64,000 bases of DNA from an uncultured Flavobacteriaceae bacterium (GCA_947494715.1 CANLWG010000001.1:930001-994000); one strand, 5' to 3'. Numbered from the stretch's first letter, positions 8,600 to 18,000 are shown. Notes: generated from the letters alone by a model not told the origin. Made by a program: numbers and translations.

Positions 8600-10480
8600 T
8601 TAAACGGTCCAGCGGTGGACAGATTCAGGTACATAGCTACAAAAGGTACCTGTTTTAATGGAATTTGAAAGATGTTTCCCCAGTTGCGGGTTAACTTTTT
8701 CAATTTTTTTGATGGTACTGCGAATGCGCCAAGTAACGGCAGATCTTGCCTTCTCCAAGGAAGATCCGGTTTTTCTTGCTTCGCCTCCCGTGCCCATGGC
8801 CTTTGACAAATAGGCCAATAGGGATTCATATTCCTCACGGATTTCGAGATACGATTTGCCATCTCCAACACCTTCCGCTTCTTCCATTTGTGATTGCAGT
8901 TCACGGATTCGTTTTTTATAATCGCCAATTGCCCTGGGATCCAGCGTTTTATTTCCGGGACTATCTAGTAAGCTACCCATTAATTCCGTACAATGGATTT
9001 GTATTTCAGGGCGCTGCAGGAGTTTTGCAATATCATGAAGCCCCTTGGCATCCCTAACGATGACGGATTGGTTTGCATATTCTAGGTTCCATAGCTCACC
9101 GTTATGTATAAAACCTCCAGTAGCAATTTTCTGGGACGATCGGTGCTTTGGAGAAGCAAAAGCATTTTTATCCATATACTTCCAGAAAGGCTCCAAATTA
9201 GACTTTGCCTTATATGGATTAACGGTTATCTGCCAATCCAGGGCTTCTTTGTCCGTGGCACTTTTACCCCCATTAATGTTTTTTGCAAATAGTACTAGGT
9301 ACTTCTGCCAATAGAGTTGCATTTTATCCCATTCGGAGAGGTGATAATAAGCAGCTGCCATAAATGCCGTAAAATCCGTCCAAACCGAAGTATCCTTGAC
9401 CTTTTCGCCCAATACTATGGATTTCTTAAAATCGCCCAATTCAAAATAAATGAAGGAGCCATAGGGGAGATATACCTCAGGATGCAATGGATTCAAGGTT
9501 TTTGCCCTTAGATACAGTTGTTCGCCCTCCTCTGCGTAGCCCAAATAGACCAGGTAAAAGGCAATTTGGATAAGGTTATCGGCATCATTGGGATTCATTC
9601 TTAGGGATTTTCTCAGAAAAAGTTCTGACTTATCGTAATCCCCCAAATACAGATAGGTCCTAGCCAGAACAGCAAGGGATACATAATCGTTTTCATCCAG
9701 TTCAATGGCCCTGAGTGCAAATTTGTGGGCCCCTTTTTGACTTACTTCCCACCGATCCCATAGCTGGCAACTCCATTCGTTAAAATAGGACAGGGATATT
9801 CCCGAATAGGCCCGGGCAAATCCGGGGTCTATGCGCAATGCGGCCTCAAAATGCTTGCGGGCGGCCTCATCGCTTTCAACAGTGCCTTTTTTCAAAAGAT
9901 GTTTTCCCAAAAGCCAATTTTCATAAGCGGCTAAATCTACTGAGGATTTCTTATATGAGTAGGAAAGCAGATCGTGGTCTATTTGTTGCTGAAGCACACT
10001 CACCATTTGTTGGGTTATGGTATCTTGGGTACTTAAAATAGCCTCTAAGGTCTCATCATGATTGCCGGCAAAGACCACCTTGTCGTCCCTGGTCCGGATG
10101 AGTTGTATCCCGATTCGGAATTTTTCACCTACAGACCTAAAGGTACCGGTAATGATATAATCGGCCCCCAAACGCGATATGGCCCCTATATCGGTAGCAT
10201 CCGCTATGTGTTGCGTAGAGTATTGGGAAATAACCGAAAGGCCGATAAATTTTGAAAAATTGATTATAAGGTCCTCGGTAAATCCATTAATAATAGGACT
10301 CATGCGGTGAGCATCTCCCAAAAATCGAAAGGGTAATACCGCAATGGTGGTCTCTTTGTGGCCTATAAGTTCCACGATGTCTTCGCTTAATTGATTAGAA
10401 TTCAGGTCCCTTGCAAATTTAAAGATACAAAATGATATGCTTTTGGATGATTTCGGCAAGGACCAGGGTAGAGATACCAT
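8600..10480 (-). CDS. TolB-like domain / TPR regulatory protein
   Basis: A protein of up to 626 aa. A TolB-like N-terminal domain starts with IAVLPFRFLGD near residue 47 and runs to about 165. It is followed by a run of tetratricopeptide repeats (about 185-420). A C-terminal segment contains AVTWRIRS and LGKHL...SIKTGTFCSY, a tail common in Bacteroidota TPR regulators. The first 40 residues look unconvincing as protein, and a TAnnTTTG box (TAAATTTG) lies inside this stretch, so the real start may be downstream, possibly a GTG before the IAVLPF block. Relatives often carry an N-terminal sensor or DNA-binding domain, which is absent here. Confidence 0.75.
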   Translation of the reverse strand: MVSLPWSLPKSSKSISFCIFKFARDLNSNQLSEDIVELIGHKETTIAVLPFRFLGDAHRMSPIINGFTEDLIINFSKFIGLSVISQYSTQHIADATDIGAISRLGADYIITGTFRSVGEKFRIGIQLIRTRDDKVVFAGNHDETLEAILSTQDTITQQMVSVLQQQIDHDLLSYSYKKSSVDLAAYENWLLGKHLLKKGTVESDEAARKHFEAALRIDPGFARAYSGISLSYFNEWSCQLWDRWEVSQKGAHKFALRAIELDENDYVSLAVLARTYLYLGDYDKSELFLRKSLRMNPNDADNLIQIAFYLVYLGYAEEGEQLYLRAKTLNPLHPEVYLPYGSFIYFELGDFKKSIVLGEKVKDTSVWTDFTAFMAAAYYHLSEWDKMQLYWQKYLVLFAKNINGGKSATDKEALDWQITVNPYKAKSNLEPFWKYMDKNAFASPKHRSSQKIATGGFIHNGELWNLEYANQSVIVRDAKGLHDIAKLLQRPEIQIHCTELMGSLLDSPGNKTLDPRAIGDYKKRIRELQSQMEEAEGVGDGKSYLEIREEYESLLAYLSKAMGTGGEARKTGSSLEKARSAVTWRIRSTIKKIEKVNPQLGKHLSNSIKTGTFCSYVPESVHRWTV

Positions 10481-10651
10481 ATATCCCCTTTGGTTGCCTG
10501 CGATTTGACATTTTCTTGCTTTCCGGCCTTATTTTGTCCTCGACCCCTTCATATTACTTCCCTAATTTGGTTTGTAAAGGGGTAGGTCGTAATTCTGGGA
10601 AGAATGAAAATAATATAAGAGGCAAATCTTTAAAGAACGGAAAAAGGTTTT

Positions 10652-10659
10652 TATATTTG
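10652..10659 (+). promoter_or_regulatory. Bacteroidota -7 box of the tRNA-Ser promoter
   Basis: TATATTTG matches the TAnnTTTG consensus exactly and is followed by GCACCCGCC, a usual look for stable-RNA promoters in this phylum. It lies about 220 bases upstream of tRNA-Ser. No clear TTG -33 box was found. The 400 bases between the TPR gene and the tRNA hold no convincing gene; I read them as promoter and leader. Confidence 0.5.
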
Positions 10660-10661
10660 CA

Positions 10662-10696
10662 CCCGCCTGTGCAAAGCGAAGTCTTGCACAGGCGGG
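10662..10696. repeat. 13-bp perfect inverted repeat in the tRNA leader
   Basis: CCCGCCTGTGCAA (10662-10674) and its exact reverse complement (10684-10696) are separated by 9 bases. It lies directly after the promoter box, so the 5' end of the transcript would fold into a GC-rich hairpin. Similar GC-rich palindromes are scattered through flavobacterial intergenic DNA; whether this one is dispersed or specific is unknown. Confidence 0.6.
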
Positions 10697-10877
10697 CAGG
10701 CCCGCTTTTATCCAGATAGCGTATGGCTCATGGTTTAGGAGGAATCGAGAAGATTGAGAGAGCACAATGCCGAGAAGAGCGGCTTTATTTGGAACGGGCG
10801 GAGAATGTAACGGAAGCCCGGAAAAAGGAAAAATATTATAAATCGGGTTGGGGCCGGAAAAGGCTCAAATCTATTTT

Positions 10878-10962
10878 GGAGGAATGGCAGAGTGGTCGAA
10901 TGCGGCAGTCTTGAAAACTGTTGAGGGTCACACCTCCGGGGGTTCGAATCCCTCTTCCTCCG
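10878..10962 (+). tRNA. tRNA-Ser (anticodon UGA)
   Basis: An 85-nt class II tRNA. The acceptor stem pairs GGAGGAA (10878-10884) with TTCCTCC (10955-10961) and the discriminator is G. The anticodon stem-loop GCAGT-CTTGAAA-ACTGT places TGA at 10912-10914. A long variable arm and a TTCGAATC T-loop follow. CCA is not encoded. The 3' 18 bases are duplicated downstream at 11103-11120, marking this tRNA as a probable integration site. Confidence 0.95.
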
Positions 10963-10963
10963 C
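10946..10963 (+). repeat. att-like direct repeat, tRNA copy
   Basis: GAATCCCTCTTCCTCCGC, from the T-arm through the acceptor end of tRNA-Ser. An identical copy occurs at 11103-11120. tRNA 3' ends are classic targets of tyrosine integrases. No integrase gene was found in the window. Confidence 0.6.
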
Positions 10964-10986
10964 AATCAAGCGCAACTTTGTTGTAG

Positions 10987-11039
10987 CTTAAAAGAGAAAA
11001 TCCCACCAAGTTTACTTGGATGGGATTTTCTCTTTTAAG
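10987..11039. terminator. strong stem-loop terminator after tRNA-Ser
   Basis: The arms at 10987-11011 and 11014-11039 are reverse complements with a single bulged base, leaving a 2-base loop. The outer stem is A/T-rich (AAAAGAGAAAA with TTTTCTCTTTT), so it can act as an intrinsic terminator in both directions. Confidence 0.75.
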
Positions 11040-11102
11040 AGGTTAATTCCATAGGAATTTAAAGTTGCATTTGCAGCATAGGAGGTCAAGGGAACACAAA
11101 GT

Positions 11103-11120
11103 GAATCCCTCTTCCTCCGC
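11103..11120 (+). repeat. att-like direct repeat, second copy
   Basis: An exact 18-bp copy of the 3' end of tRNA-Ser, 157 bases downstream of the first. The rest of a tRNA is missing, so this is not a second tRNA gene. It sits exactly where sequence turns AT-rich and accessory-like, and reads best as an attachment-site scar. Confidence 0.6.
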
Positions 11121-11129
11121 TTATTACAA

Positions 11130-11455
11130 AGCTCGATTTCTTAACTTAAATTGTGCTTTTTTGATTTTACAAGATTCCAAAGCTGTTTTTCAGAATAACC
11201 TAAATCAAAAAACCAAATCTGTATTGCCGTCCTCAGAAACAATATGAGCAAGGAATGGAAATCTCAATTCTTTCCATTTTTCCTTTTGTTCTGTTAGATA
11301 GCATGATTTTCAATTTTAAGTTCATCTAGAATATCTGTGAGGGAAATCAATGCAGGGCATTTTGGATGCGATTCCAACCATTCTCTTAGGTAATTTTTAC
11401 TAACACCTATTCCCAATGAATTCAGGAAATTATGAATGGTACTATAAAACTCCAT
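11130..11455 (-). pseudogene. broken C39-peptidase/VKOR-like domain gene
   Basis: On the minus strand an ATG at 11455 opens a 53-codon frame ending at a TAA at 11294-11296. Its product, containing NYLREWLESHPKCPALISL and then DILDELKIENHA, resembles the C39-like domain that Bacteroidota fuse to VKOR or peptide exporters. Shifting frame continues the similarity (EQKEKWKELRFPFLAHIVSE, then FFDLGYSEKQLWNLVK), so at least two frameshifts break one ancestral domain. It is probably the relic of the leader-processing or thiol-oxidising partner of the peptide encoded nearby. Domain naming is from memory of the family pattern. Confidence 0.5.
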
Positions 11456-11581
11456 ATAAAAGTGAAAGATTACTCAATATTAAAAAGGGCGAGAAGGTTT
11501 CAAAACCAAATTGTCTTGTAAAATAATATACAATTTTTCGTACATTATAGTATATTTTATCTTGTTAAATAAAAAACATAT

Positions 11582-13192
11582 ATGAAAATAATTCAAACTT
11601 TTTGGAGTGGTAACCTAGAAAATGATTCACATTTAAAAATATCGGCAGGGTGGCTTTCACCAGAATACAATTGGATGTCTTGGGCACTTAGTTGTTTGTT
11701 ATTGAGAAGACATTATGAACATGTTGAATTGTATACTGATAGGATAGGAAAAAAAGTCCTTATAGATATACTTCAATTACCCTATTCCGATGTTCACATT
11801 GTTTTTGATGACTCGTTTAAAATTCACCCAAAACTTTTTTCTTTGGCCAAAATCTATACTTATAGTCTTCAAGAAGAACCTTTTCTACACATAGATGGTG
11901 ACGTATTTTTATGGAAACCTTTTCCTGACACGTTTTTAGATGCCGAACTTATTTCATCCAATCTTGAAGTAAATCTTTTTTTCAATAAAGAGATTCTGAA
12001 AGAAATGGAACAGAGCTTTAATGATATTCCCGAGCATTTAAAAGAAGTATACCGCCACGAAAATATTTTTGCTAGTAATGCAGGTATTATTGGAGGGTCA
12101 AATATTTCATTTATAAAGCAATATTGTAAAGAAGCCTTCAGTTTAATAAAATCAAATGAAGGAAAACTAGAGAAGGTAAATACGGGTGTTCTTAATAATT
12201 TAATTGAGCAGGTTTCATTGTTCTATCTCTCTCAATGGGAAGGTGTTGAAATTGATTATTATATTTCAAAGCCAGTCGACCATCCCCTATACCAAGATCA
12301 TTGGCGTTTCGCTGATGTACCAGATGTGGAAATGATTCATCCGGTCGGGGGCTGCAAAAAGGAGCCTTATGTGCTAGATCATTTAACAAAAAGGTTAAGA
12401 CTTGAATATCCCGAGTACTATTACAAGATACTCAGTTTATGCAAAAACAAAAATATTACACTAAAAACTAAATTGTATAAATATCTGGATTTAGACAACA
12501 TAAAAAACATCCAGAATCAATCCCATTTTCGGGAAATTCTCGATCCCAAAATCTCGGAAATGGCTAGGACAGATTTTAAAGTACAATACCGAAGAACATT
12601 GTTTGCCATAGATTATCATTTTTCACAAACAATGCATGATTTTAAAGAACTTTCAAGTTTTGTGAGAAACAGGGATGTTCCGGCTCAAATAAGAGATATA
12701 TATAATCTCGAGTCAGAAAGAAACGTACAACTTAAAAAACTCATTGAACAAGTTGGAAAGGGAGAAATTTACAATTTAGAACATGCTCATTATAAAGATA
12801 CCACCAATTTTTTTTTGACAACTGATTGGACGGAAAAACAAGTAGCCCTTAAGGAGGGCGTGAAGGTAATGAACCTTGGATGGAAGTGGAATTTTCAAAT
12901 AGAAAGGGATAAAAAGGCATTGTTGGAAGAGGTTTTTGCCAATATGGCTGACAACCATCTAGTCACACTAAACTGGGAGCCACTAAATCTTGAAATTCAT
13001 GAAACCTATCATGATGGCATTGATACCCTAGTTTTAAGGTGTTTGGAAGGGTCTAAATCAATTTTAAAGGTATTGACCGAAATCAAGAAATTCTTTGAAG
13101 ACGATTTTTCAATCGATAATCCAGAATACCAAAGATTGATTTTTGATACCCTTAAAAGATTGTCGTTTTCCAACATTGTAACAATTGGTTGA
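11582..13192 (+). CDS. DUF6734 family protein, glycosyltransferase-like
   Basis: A 536-aa cytosolic protein. Residues 1-270 match what I recall of DUF6734: KIIQTFWSG at the start, GWLSPEYNWMSWALSC, HIDGDVFLWKPF with a DxD-like acidic motif as in GT-A transferases, FASNAGIIGGSN, and MIHPVGGCKKEPYV. The C-terminal half is less familiar. Such genes are found next to small leader peptides in Bacteroidota, and one such gene follows at 13408. Composition is AT-rich (one sampled line 32% GC), unlike the GC-rich locus to the right. The ATG at 11582 follows an AT-rich promoter-like stretch. Enzymatic activity is inferred only. Confidence 0.72.
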   Translation: MKIIQTFWSGNLENDSHLKISAGWLSPEYNWMSWALSCLLLRRHYEHVELYTDRIGKKVLIDILQLPYSDVHIVFDDSFKIHPKLFSLAKIYTYSLQEEPFLHIDGDVFLWKPFPDTFLDAELISSNLEVNLFFNKEILKEMEQSFNDIPEHLKEVYRHENIFASNAGIIGGSNISFIKQYCKEAFSLIKSNEGKLEKVNTGVLNNLIEQVSLFYLSQWEGVEIDYYISKPVDHPLYQDHWRFADVPDVEMIHPVGGCKKEPYVLDHLTKRLRLEYPEYYYKILSLCKNKNITLKTKLYKYLDLDNIKNIQNQSHFREILDPKISEMARTDFKVQYRRTLFAIDYHFSQTMHDFKELSSFVRNRDVPAQIRDIYNLESERNVQLKKLIEQVGKGEIYNLEHAHYKDTTNFFLTTDWTEKQVALKEGVKVMNLGWKWNFQIERDKKALLEEVFANMADNHLVTLNWEPLNLEIHETYHDGIDTLVLRCLEGSKSILKVLTEIKKFFEDDFSIDNPEYQRLIFDTLKRLSFSNIVTIG

Positions 13193-13407
13193 TTGGTAGT
13201 ACATCAATTTTAACAATAAAAGTTTTCTGAAAAGCAAAATTAAGAAGGACCGGCATATTCCTACTGAACAACAATTATATATAATGTGTTTATATATCAA
13301 AAAAGGCGTATTTATTAAAAATGTAGGATAAAACTTATTTTTATTGAAATAAATACATTATATTTAAAGGAGTAAATTCTAGTATTAACCCTTTAATTCA
13401 TTGTATT

Positions 13408-13569
13408 ATGATTAAATTTAGTTTGGGCAGGGAATTGACCAGGAATGAACAAAAGAAAGTTCTAGGTGGTTGGGCCAGATGTAACAATGGTTATTACTTT
13501 GACCATATGACCTGTACACATGGAGCGGGGTATTGCCAAGCTCATGGTGGCTTGCACTCCTGTGGGTAA
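13408..13569 (+). CDS. double-glycine leader peptide, Cys-rich (bacteriocin/RiPP-like precursor)
   Basis: A 53-aa peptide. The leader MIKFSLGRELTRNEQKKVLGG has the L..E/L....Q..V.GG pattern of double-glycine leaders cleaved by C39 peptidases. The predicted 32-residue core begins at Trp22 and has four cysteines (25, 36, 43, 52) and four histidines, with many Gly and aromatic residues. Two disulfides or a bound metal are possible. An AT-rich promoter region (TTG at about 13348, TATATTTA about 14 bases later) lies upstream and a strong hairpin lies 12 bases after the stop, so it is a single-gene transcript. No exporter or maturation enzyme is intact nearby. Confidence 0.72.
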   Translation: MIKFSLGRELTRNEQKKVLGGWARCNNGYYFDHMTCTHGAGYCQAHGGLHSCG

Positions 13570-13580
13570 GTAAGTAAAGT

Positions 13581-13617
13581 CGTACGGGAACAGTCTCTTC
13601 AAAACTGTTCCCGTACG
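13581..13617. terminator. perfect 14-bp stem-loop after the leader peptide gene
   Basis: CGTACGGGAACAGT (13581-13594) and its exact reverse complement (13604-13617) enclose a 9-base loop and are followed by GTTTCTT. It lies 12 bases downstream of the peptide stop codon and is a good intrinsic terminator. Confidence 0.8.
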
Positions 13618-13881
13618 GTTTCTTAGAAAAGTTATCTCGTTGGAGTAAGAATCCTTTATCATCTTTCAATGTTCTGTTTTTTCTGAATTTCAATTAGCGT
13701 TTTTTTTGAAAAAACCTTCCCTTTTTGTAAAACAACCCAATTCAAAGGATTGTGGTTCTATTTGTCTTTGTATTATAACTAAGCGTTGAGGTAGACCTAT
13801 ATCCCTTTGTGAAATACAATATCCGTCCGAAATTACAAGAGATCATTAATTCACTTGAAATTACCAATGCCGCCGAAGCTA

Positions 13882-13972
13882 TTTTTAAAAGATGGCTTGA
13901 AAAGGCACATAAAATCCAGTGGGACTATAAGAATATATACAAACGAAAGGGGTTCTGGAACGTATAAAATAA
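13882..13972 (+). pseudogene. 3' fragment of a DUF1801 gene, duplicate of 23399-23791
   Basis: The frame reads FKRWLEKAHKIQWDYKNIYK, nearly identical to the C-terminus of the intact DUF1801 protein encoded at 23399-23791. One base is missing in the run AAAGGGG (AAAGGGAG in the intact gene), so the frame ends early at 13967; restoring it gives VLERIK and a stop at 13970-13972. Similarity continues into the downstream non-coding stretch around 13990-14025 (GTATCTTCGCC), which also follows the intact gene. The region 13570-14159 holds nothing else I can support. Confidence 0.7.
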
Positions 13973-14159
13973 TGGGAATACATAGTTAGGTTAGTATCTT
14001 CGCCATTAATCTTTGCTAACCTAAGGATTAAATCAGAACATTACAAATTAAAGAAATATCATAAACCCTATAAGCAGTTTAGAGCTTTACTATCGGGTAC
14101 TGAATGTTGAGGGAATATGTGAATCCAATGGATTTCCTACCCACCGCTTCTTGCCCCCA

Positions 14160-15038
14160 TTAAAACTTTAAGGTGAACCCGATTTCATGGGTACCTTCCT
14201 CCGAGACGTTTATGGCCCCCGAACTGGCCTCGTAGGCATAGCCTACTTCCAACCATTCTTGGACGGTAAGGTGCAACAGCCCCCCGAAGGCCCTGTCCAC
14301 CCTGTAGTTGGCCCCCACCTCCAGGGCATCCAAAAATTTGAAGGCGGCCGTTATATCGGCAATGGTTTCCTCATTGGAAAAGCGCAGCAGCGTGGAGGGG
14401 GTGAATACGATATTGCCGCCTAGCTCAAAGTGATAGCCCCCGCTCAGGTAGAACTGTGGGCGGCTACGGGCCACCGTCAGTACGCCGCTCTGGTCATCGA
14501 TCCTGTCGGAGGCTAATATCCTGGGGGAGGAAAGGGACACGAAATAGTCCATGCCCTTCAAATACACCCCCGCGCCCACGTTCGGATTGAAATCGTCCAC
14601 GTTCTGTGCGAATACGGGATCTATGGCCTGATCTAGGCCGTTGAAATCGATATTGACAAAGGTGCCCCCCCCCTGTACCCCGAAATGGAGCCAGGTCCAT
14701 CGATCGAGCTGCACCCCATAGGCAAAGCTTGCGAACAGGGACGTGTTGCTCTCTATGAACACCTTGTCCGAGACAACGGTGGCCCCGACGCCGATACTTT
14801 CGTTCACGGGGATCCCGAGGTATAGCCCGAGGGTCTCGGGCGCCCTTTCGATGCCCGAGAACTGGTTCCTGAAGTTTGACCTGAGCTCCACCCTTTCGTT
14901 GAGCCCGAAGGCCGCCGGGTTGAAAAATTTGGTATTGTACCTGTACAAGGTATAGAGGGGTTCCTGTTGCGCACTTGCGGGGAAGGCGGCCAGTATCAGG
15001 AACAGCAATGGAATGACTGATATATATATGTTTTTCAT
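14160..15038 (-). CDS. PorP/SprF family type IX secretion membrane protein
   Basis: A 292-aa outer-membrane beta-barrel protein. It has a signal peptide ending ASAQQ, then the family start QEPLYTLYRYNTKFFNPAAFG and alternating amphipathic strands to a C-terminal GFTLKF. PorP/SprF proteins pair with T9SS cargo carrying type B sorting domains and help anchor or export it. The gene lies 42 bases downstream of the giant cargo gene on the same strand, the usual cargo-partner order. It shares the high GC of that gene (63% in one sampled line), so the two travelled or evolved together. Confidence 0.9.
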   Translation of the reverse strand: MKNIYISVIPLLFLILAAFPASAQQEPLYTLYRYNTKFFNPAAFGLNERVELRSNFRNQFSGIERAPETLGLYLGIPVNESIGVGATVVSDKVFIESNTSLFASFAYGVQLDRWTWLHFGVQGGGTFVNIDFNGLDQAIDPVFAQNVDDFNPNVGAGVYLKGMDYFVSLSSPRILASDRIDDQSGVLTVARSRPQFYLSGGYHFELGGNIVFTPSTLLRFSNEETIADITAAFKFLDALEVGANYRVDRAFGGLLHLTVQEWLEVGYAYEASSGAINVSEEGTHEIGFTLKF

Positions 15039-15080
15039 GGTCGTTTTTTATAAGATTGTTTTGGAGAAAATCGTAATGGA

Positions 15081-18000
15081 TCAATAATTAAGGTAAAACC
15101 ATCCGGTCACGTTCTTGGCGCTCGGTCTTTGGGGATGGACGATATAGTAGTAGGACCCTACCGGGAGCAGCTTGCCGCCGTTCCCCTGGGTGCCCCCCCA
15201 ATCGTTCCGATAATCGTCGGTACGGAACACTTCCCTACCGTTCCTGTCGAACACCCTGATCACCGCTTCCGGATAATCGGCAATGTTCTCGATCACCCAG
15301 GTATCGTTGATACCGTCCCCGTTGGGGGAGACCCCCTGTCCTGGGACTATGGTTATCTCGGGACCGCAGGTATCGGCCACACCGTCCGAATTGTTGTCCG
15401 GGGCGGTAAAGGTGACCGTGGCACTGGCCGAATGGCTGTTGCTGTTCATGTCGGTGACGGTCAGTTCCACAACGGTGTCGCCCAGCTCGGGGCAATCGAA
15501 TACGGTCATATCCAATGAAAGGTCCGCGATACCACAATTGTCCGTACTGCCATTGTCGATATCCCCCGCATCGATGGTCGCCCGTCCGTTTTCGTCCAGC
15601 TCGACGGTGATGTCACGGACGATTGCCGTTGGGGGCATAAGGTCCTGCACGATGACGGTCTGCGTTTGTGTACTTATGTTCCCGTTGCCGGTATCGTAGG
15701 TCCAGGTTATGGTAAACGTTCCTGGTCGGTCGTATTCCAGAGGATCGTTGGTGGTTGCTATAATGGTCCCTGCGCAATTGTCGGTCGCGGTGGGTACTGC
15801 CGTTACCGTTGCACTACATTCTCCCCTTACCTCGGTTAGGGAAACCATATCGGGTATTGGAGGAGTGATGGAGTTCTCCACGATGACGGTCTGCGTTTGT
15901 GTATTGGTATTCCCATTACCATCGTCATAGGTCCAGGTTACGGTATAGGTACCCTGTTCAGGATAGGTCAAAGAATCGGTCGTGGTGGCGGTAACGGTCC
16001 CTGCACAGTTATCGGTAGCTGTGGGCAATATCGTTACTGTAGCCCCACACCCGCCAATCACATCAGGCAGGGTGGCCATATCCGCGACAGGGGCAATGGC
16101 ATCCTTAACGATAACGTTCTGCGTCTGTGTACTGGTATTCCCATTGCCGACATTATAGGTCCATGTAATGATAAACGTTCCTGGTTGGTCGTATTCCAAG
16201 GGATCGTTCGTCGTTGCTACAACGGTCCCCCCGCAGTCAGCGGTGGCGGTGGGCACCTCTGTAATCGTTGTCCTGCATTCGCCCCTTACATCCGGTAGGG
16301 TGGCCATATCGGGCGTTGCGGAGGCGATGGAGTTCTCCACGATGACGTTCTGATTCTGCGTGCTTGTATTCCCGTTGCCGTCGTCATAACTCCAGGTCAC
16401 GGTATAAGTTCCCTGTTCGGGGTAGGCCAAGGGATCGTTCGTGGTTGCTGTAACGGTTCCCCCGCAGTTGTCGGTCGCGGTGGGCACTATCGTTACCGTT
16501 GCCCCGCACCCGCCTGTGATATTCGGCAGTACGGCCATATCCGCGACAGGGGCGATGGAGTCCTCCACGGTAATGTTCTGTTCCTGTGTGCTTATATTTC
16601 CATTGCCGGCATCATAGGTCCAGGTCACGGTAAAGGTTCCTTGTTCATCGTAGGTCAACGGATCGTTCGTTGTAGCTGAAATAGTCCCTCCGCAGCTATC
16701 AGTTGCGGTGGGCACCTCGGTAATCGCAACGCTGCATTCACCCCTTACATCCAAAAGGACGGCTACATCGGCTAGGGGAGGAGCTGTAGAATTCTCCACG
16801 ATAACGTTCTGTTCCTGTGTACTCGTGTTCCCGTTCCCGTCGTCATAGGTCCAGGTCACGGTAAAGGTTCCTTGCTCATCATAGGTCAATGGATCGTTCG
16901 TGGTGGCCGTAACGGTCCCCCCGCAGTTGTCGGTGGCGGTGGGCACTACGCTCACCGTTGCCCCGCACTCGCCCGTGATATCCGGTAGAGTGGCCATATC
17001 CGCGACAGGGGCCATGGAATCCTCCACGGTAACGGTGGTCGTACAGCTGTCCGTAGCACCTAAGGCATTGGTCACTGTAAGCGTTACGGTATTGGCCCCT
17101 AGGTTTGAACAATCGAAATCGGTAATGTCGATGTCCATGGCCGTTGCCCCTATGGAACCGTTGTCGATATCGTCCACAGCGATAGTGGCCGTACCGTTGG
17201 CATCCAATTGTACCGCAAAGGGATCCGTGCAATTTGCCGTTAAGGTTGTGGCTCCTGTATTTTCGTACCAGGCAATGCCGCCTTTATCGGAACGTGCCGA
17301 GAGCACGTCCAGGTCCCCGTCGCCGTCCAGGTCGCCAGTTACCACACTTAGGGCTCCGAGTGCTTCCGTAGCAATGTTCAGTTGATCACCGAAGCTCCCG
17401 CTCCCGTCATTGGGGTACCAGGCCACCCTGTTATCATTAAAGGAAGCAGAGAGTACGTCCAGGTCCCCGTCGCCGTCCATATCTGCAACGGTCACATCCC
17501 GGATTCCATCTACTGCTGTGGTAATAGTTTGTTGCGTACCAAAATTCCCGTTTCCGTCATTGGAGTACCAGGCCACCCTGTTATCATCGGCAGAGGTGGA
17601 GAGCACGTCCAGGTCACCGTCGCCGTCCAGATCGGCAACGATTACATCCAGGGCTCCAGCCGCAGCTGTAGTAATGGTCTGCTGGGCACCGAAGTTCCCG
17701 TTCCCATCGTTTGGATACCAGGCAATCTTGTTATCGTTGGCAGAGGCCGAGAGCGCGTCCAGGTCCCCGTCGCCGTCCAGATCGGCAATGGCTACCCCGT
17801 TGGCCCCGGCCGCTGCCGTAGTAATAGTTTGTTCGGTACCGAAGATGAACGGGATCCGTTGGGCACCAAGGTACTGGAGCCCGTCATTGGGGTACCAGGC
17901 AATCTTGTTATCATGGAAAGAGGACAGGAGCAAATCCAAATCCCCATCGCCGTCTAAGTCGCCGGTGGCGATATCTCCGACCCTATTGTAGCTGGTTGAA

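Noticed and set aside
10735-10965. minus-strand open frame across tRNA-Ser
   Set aside because: It overlaps a clear tRNA and its leader, and has no protein-like features.
11065-11247. plus-strand 60-codon frame over the second att copy
   Set aside because: It runs antisense to the C39-like fragment and includes the tRNA-end copy; no support as a gene.
14494-15084. 196-codon frame overlapping the PorP/SprF gene
   Set aside because: A shifted frame of the same gene; the real gene has a signal peptide and barrel strands.
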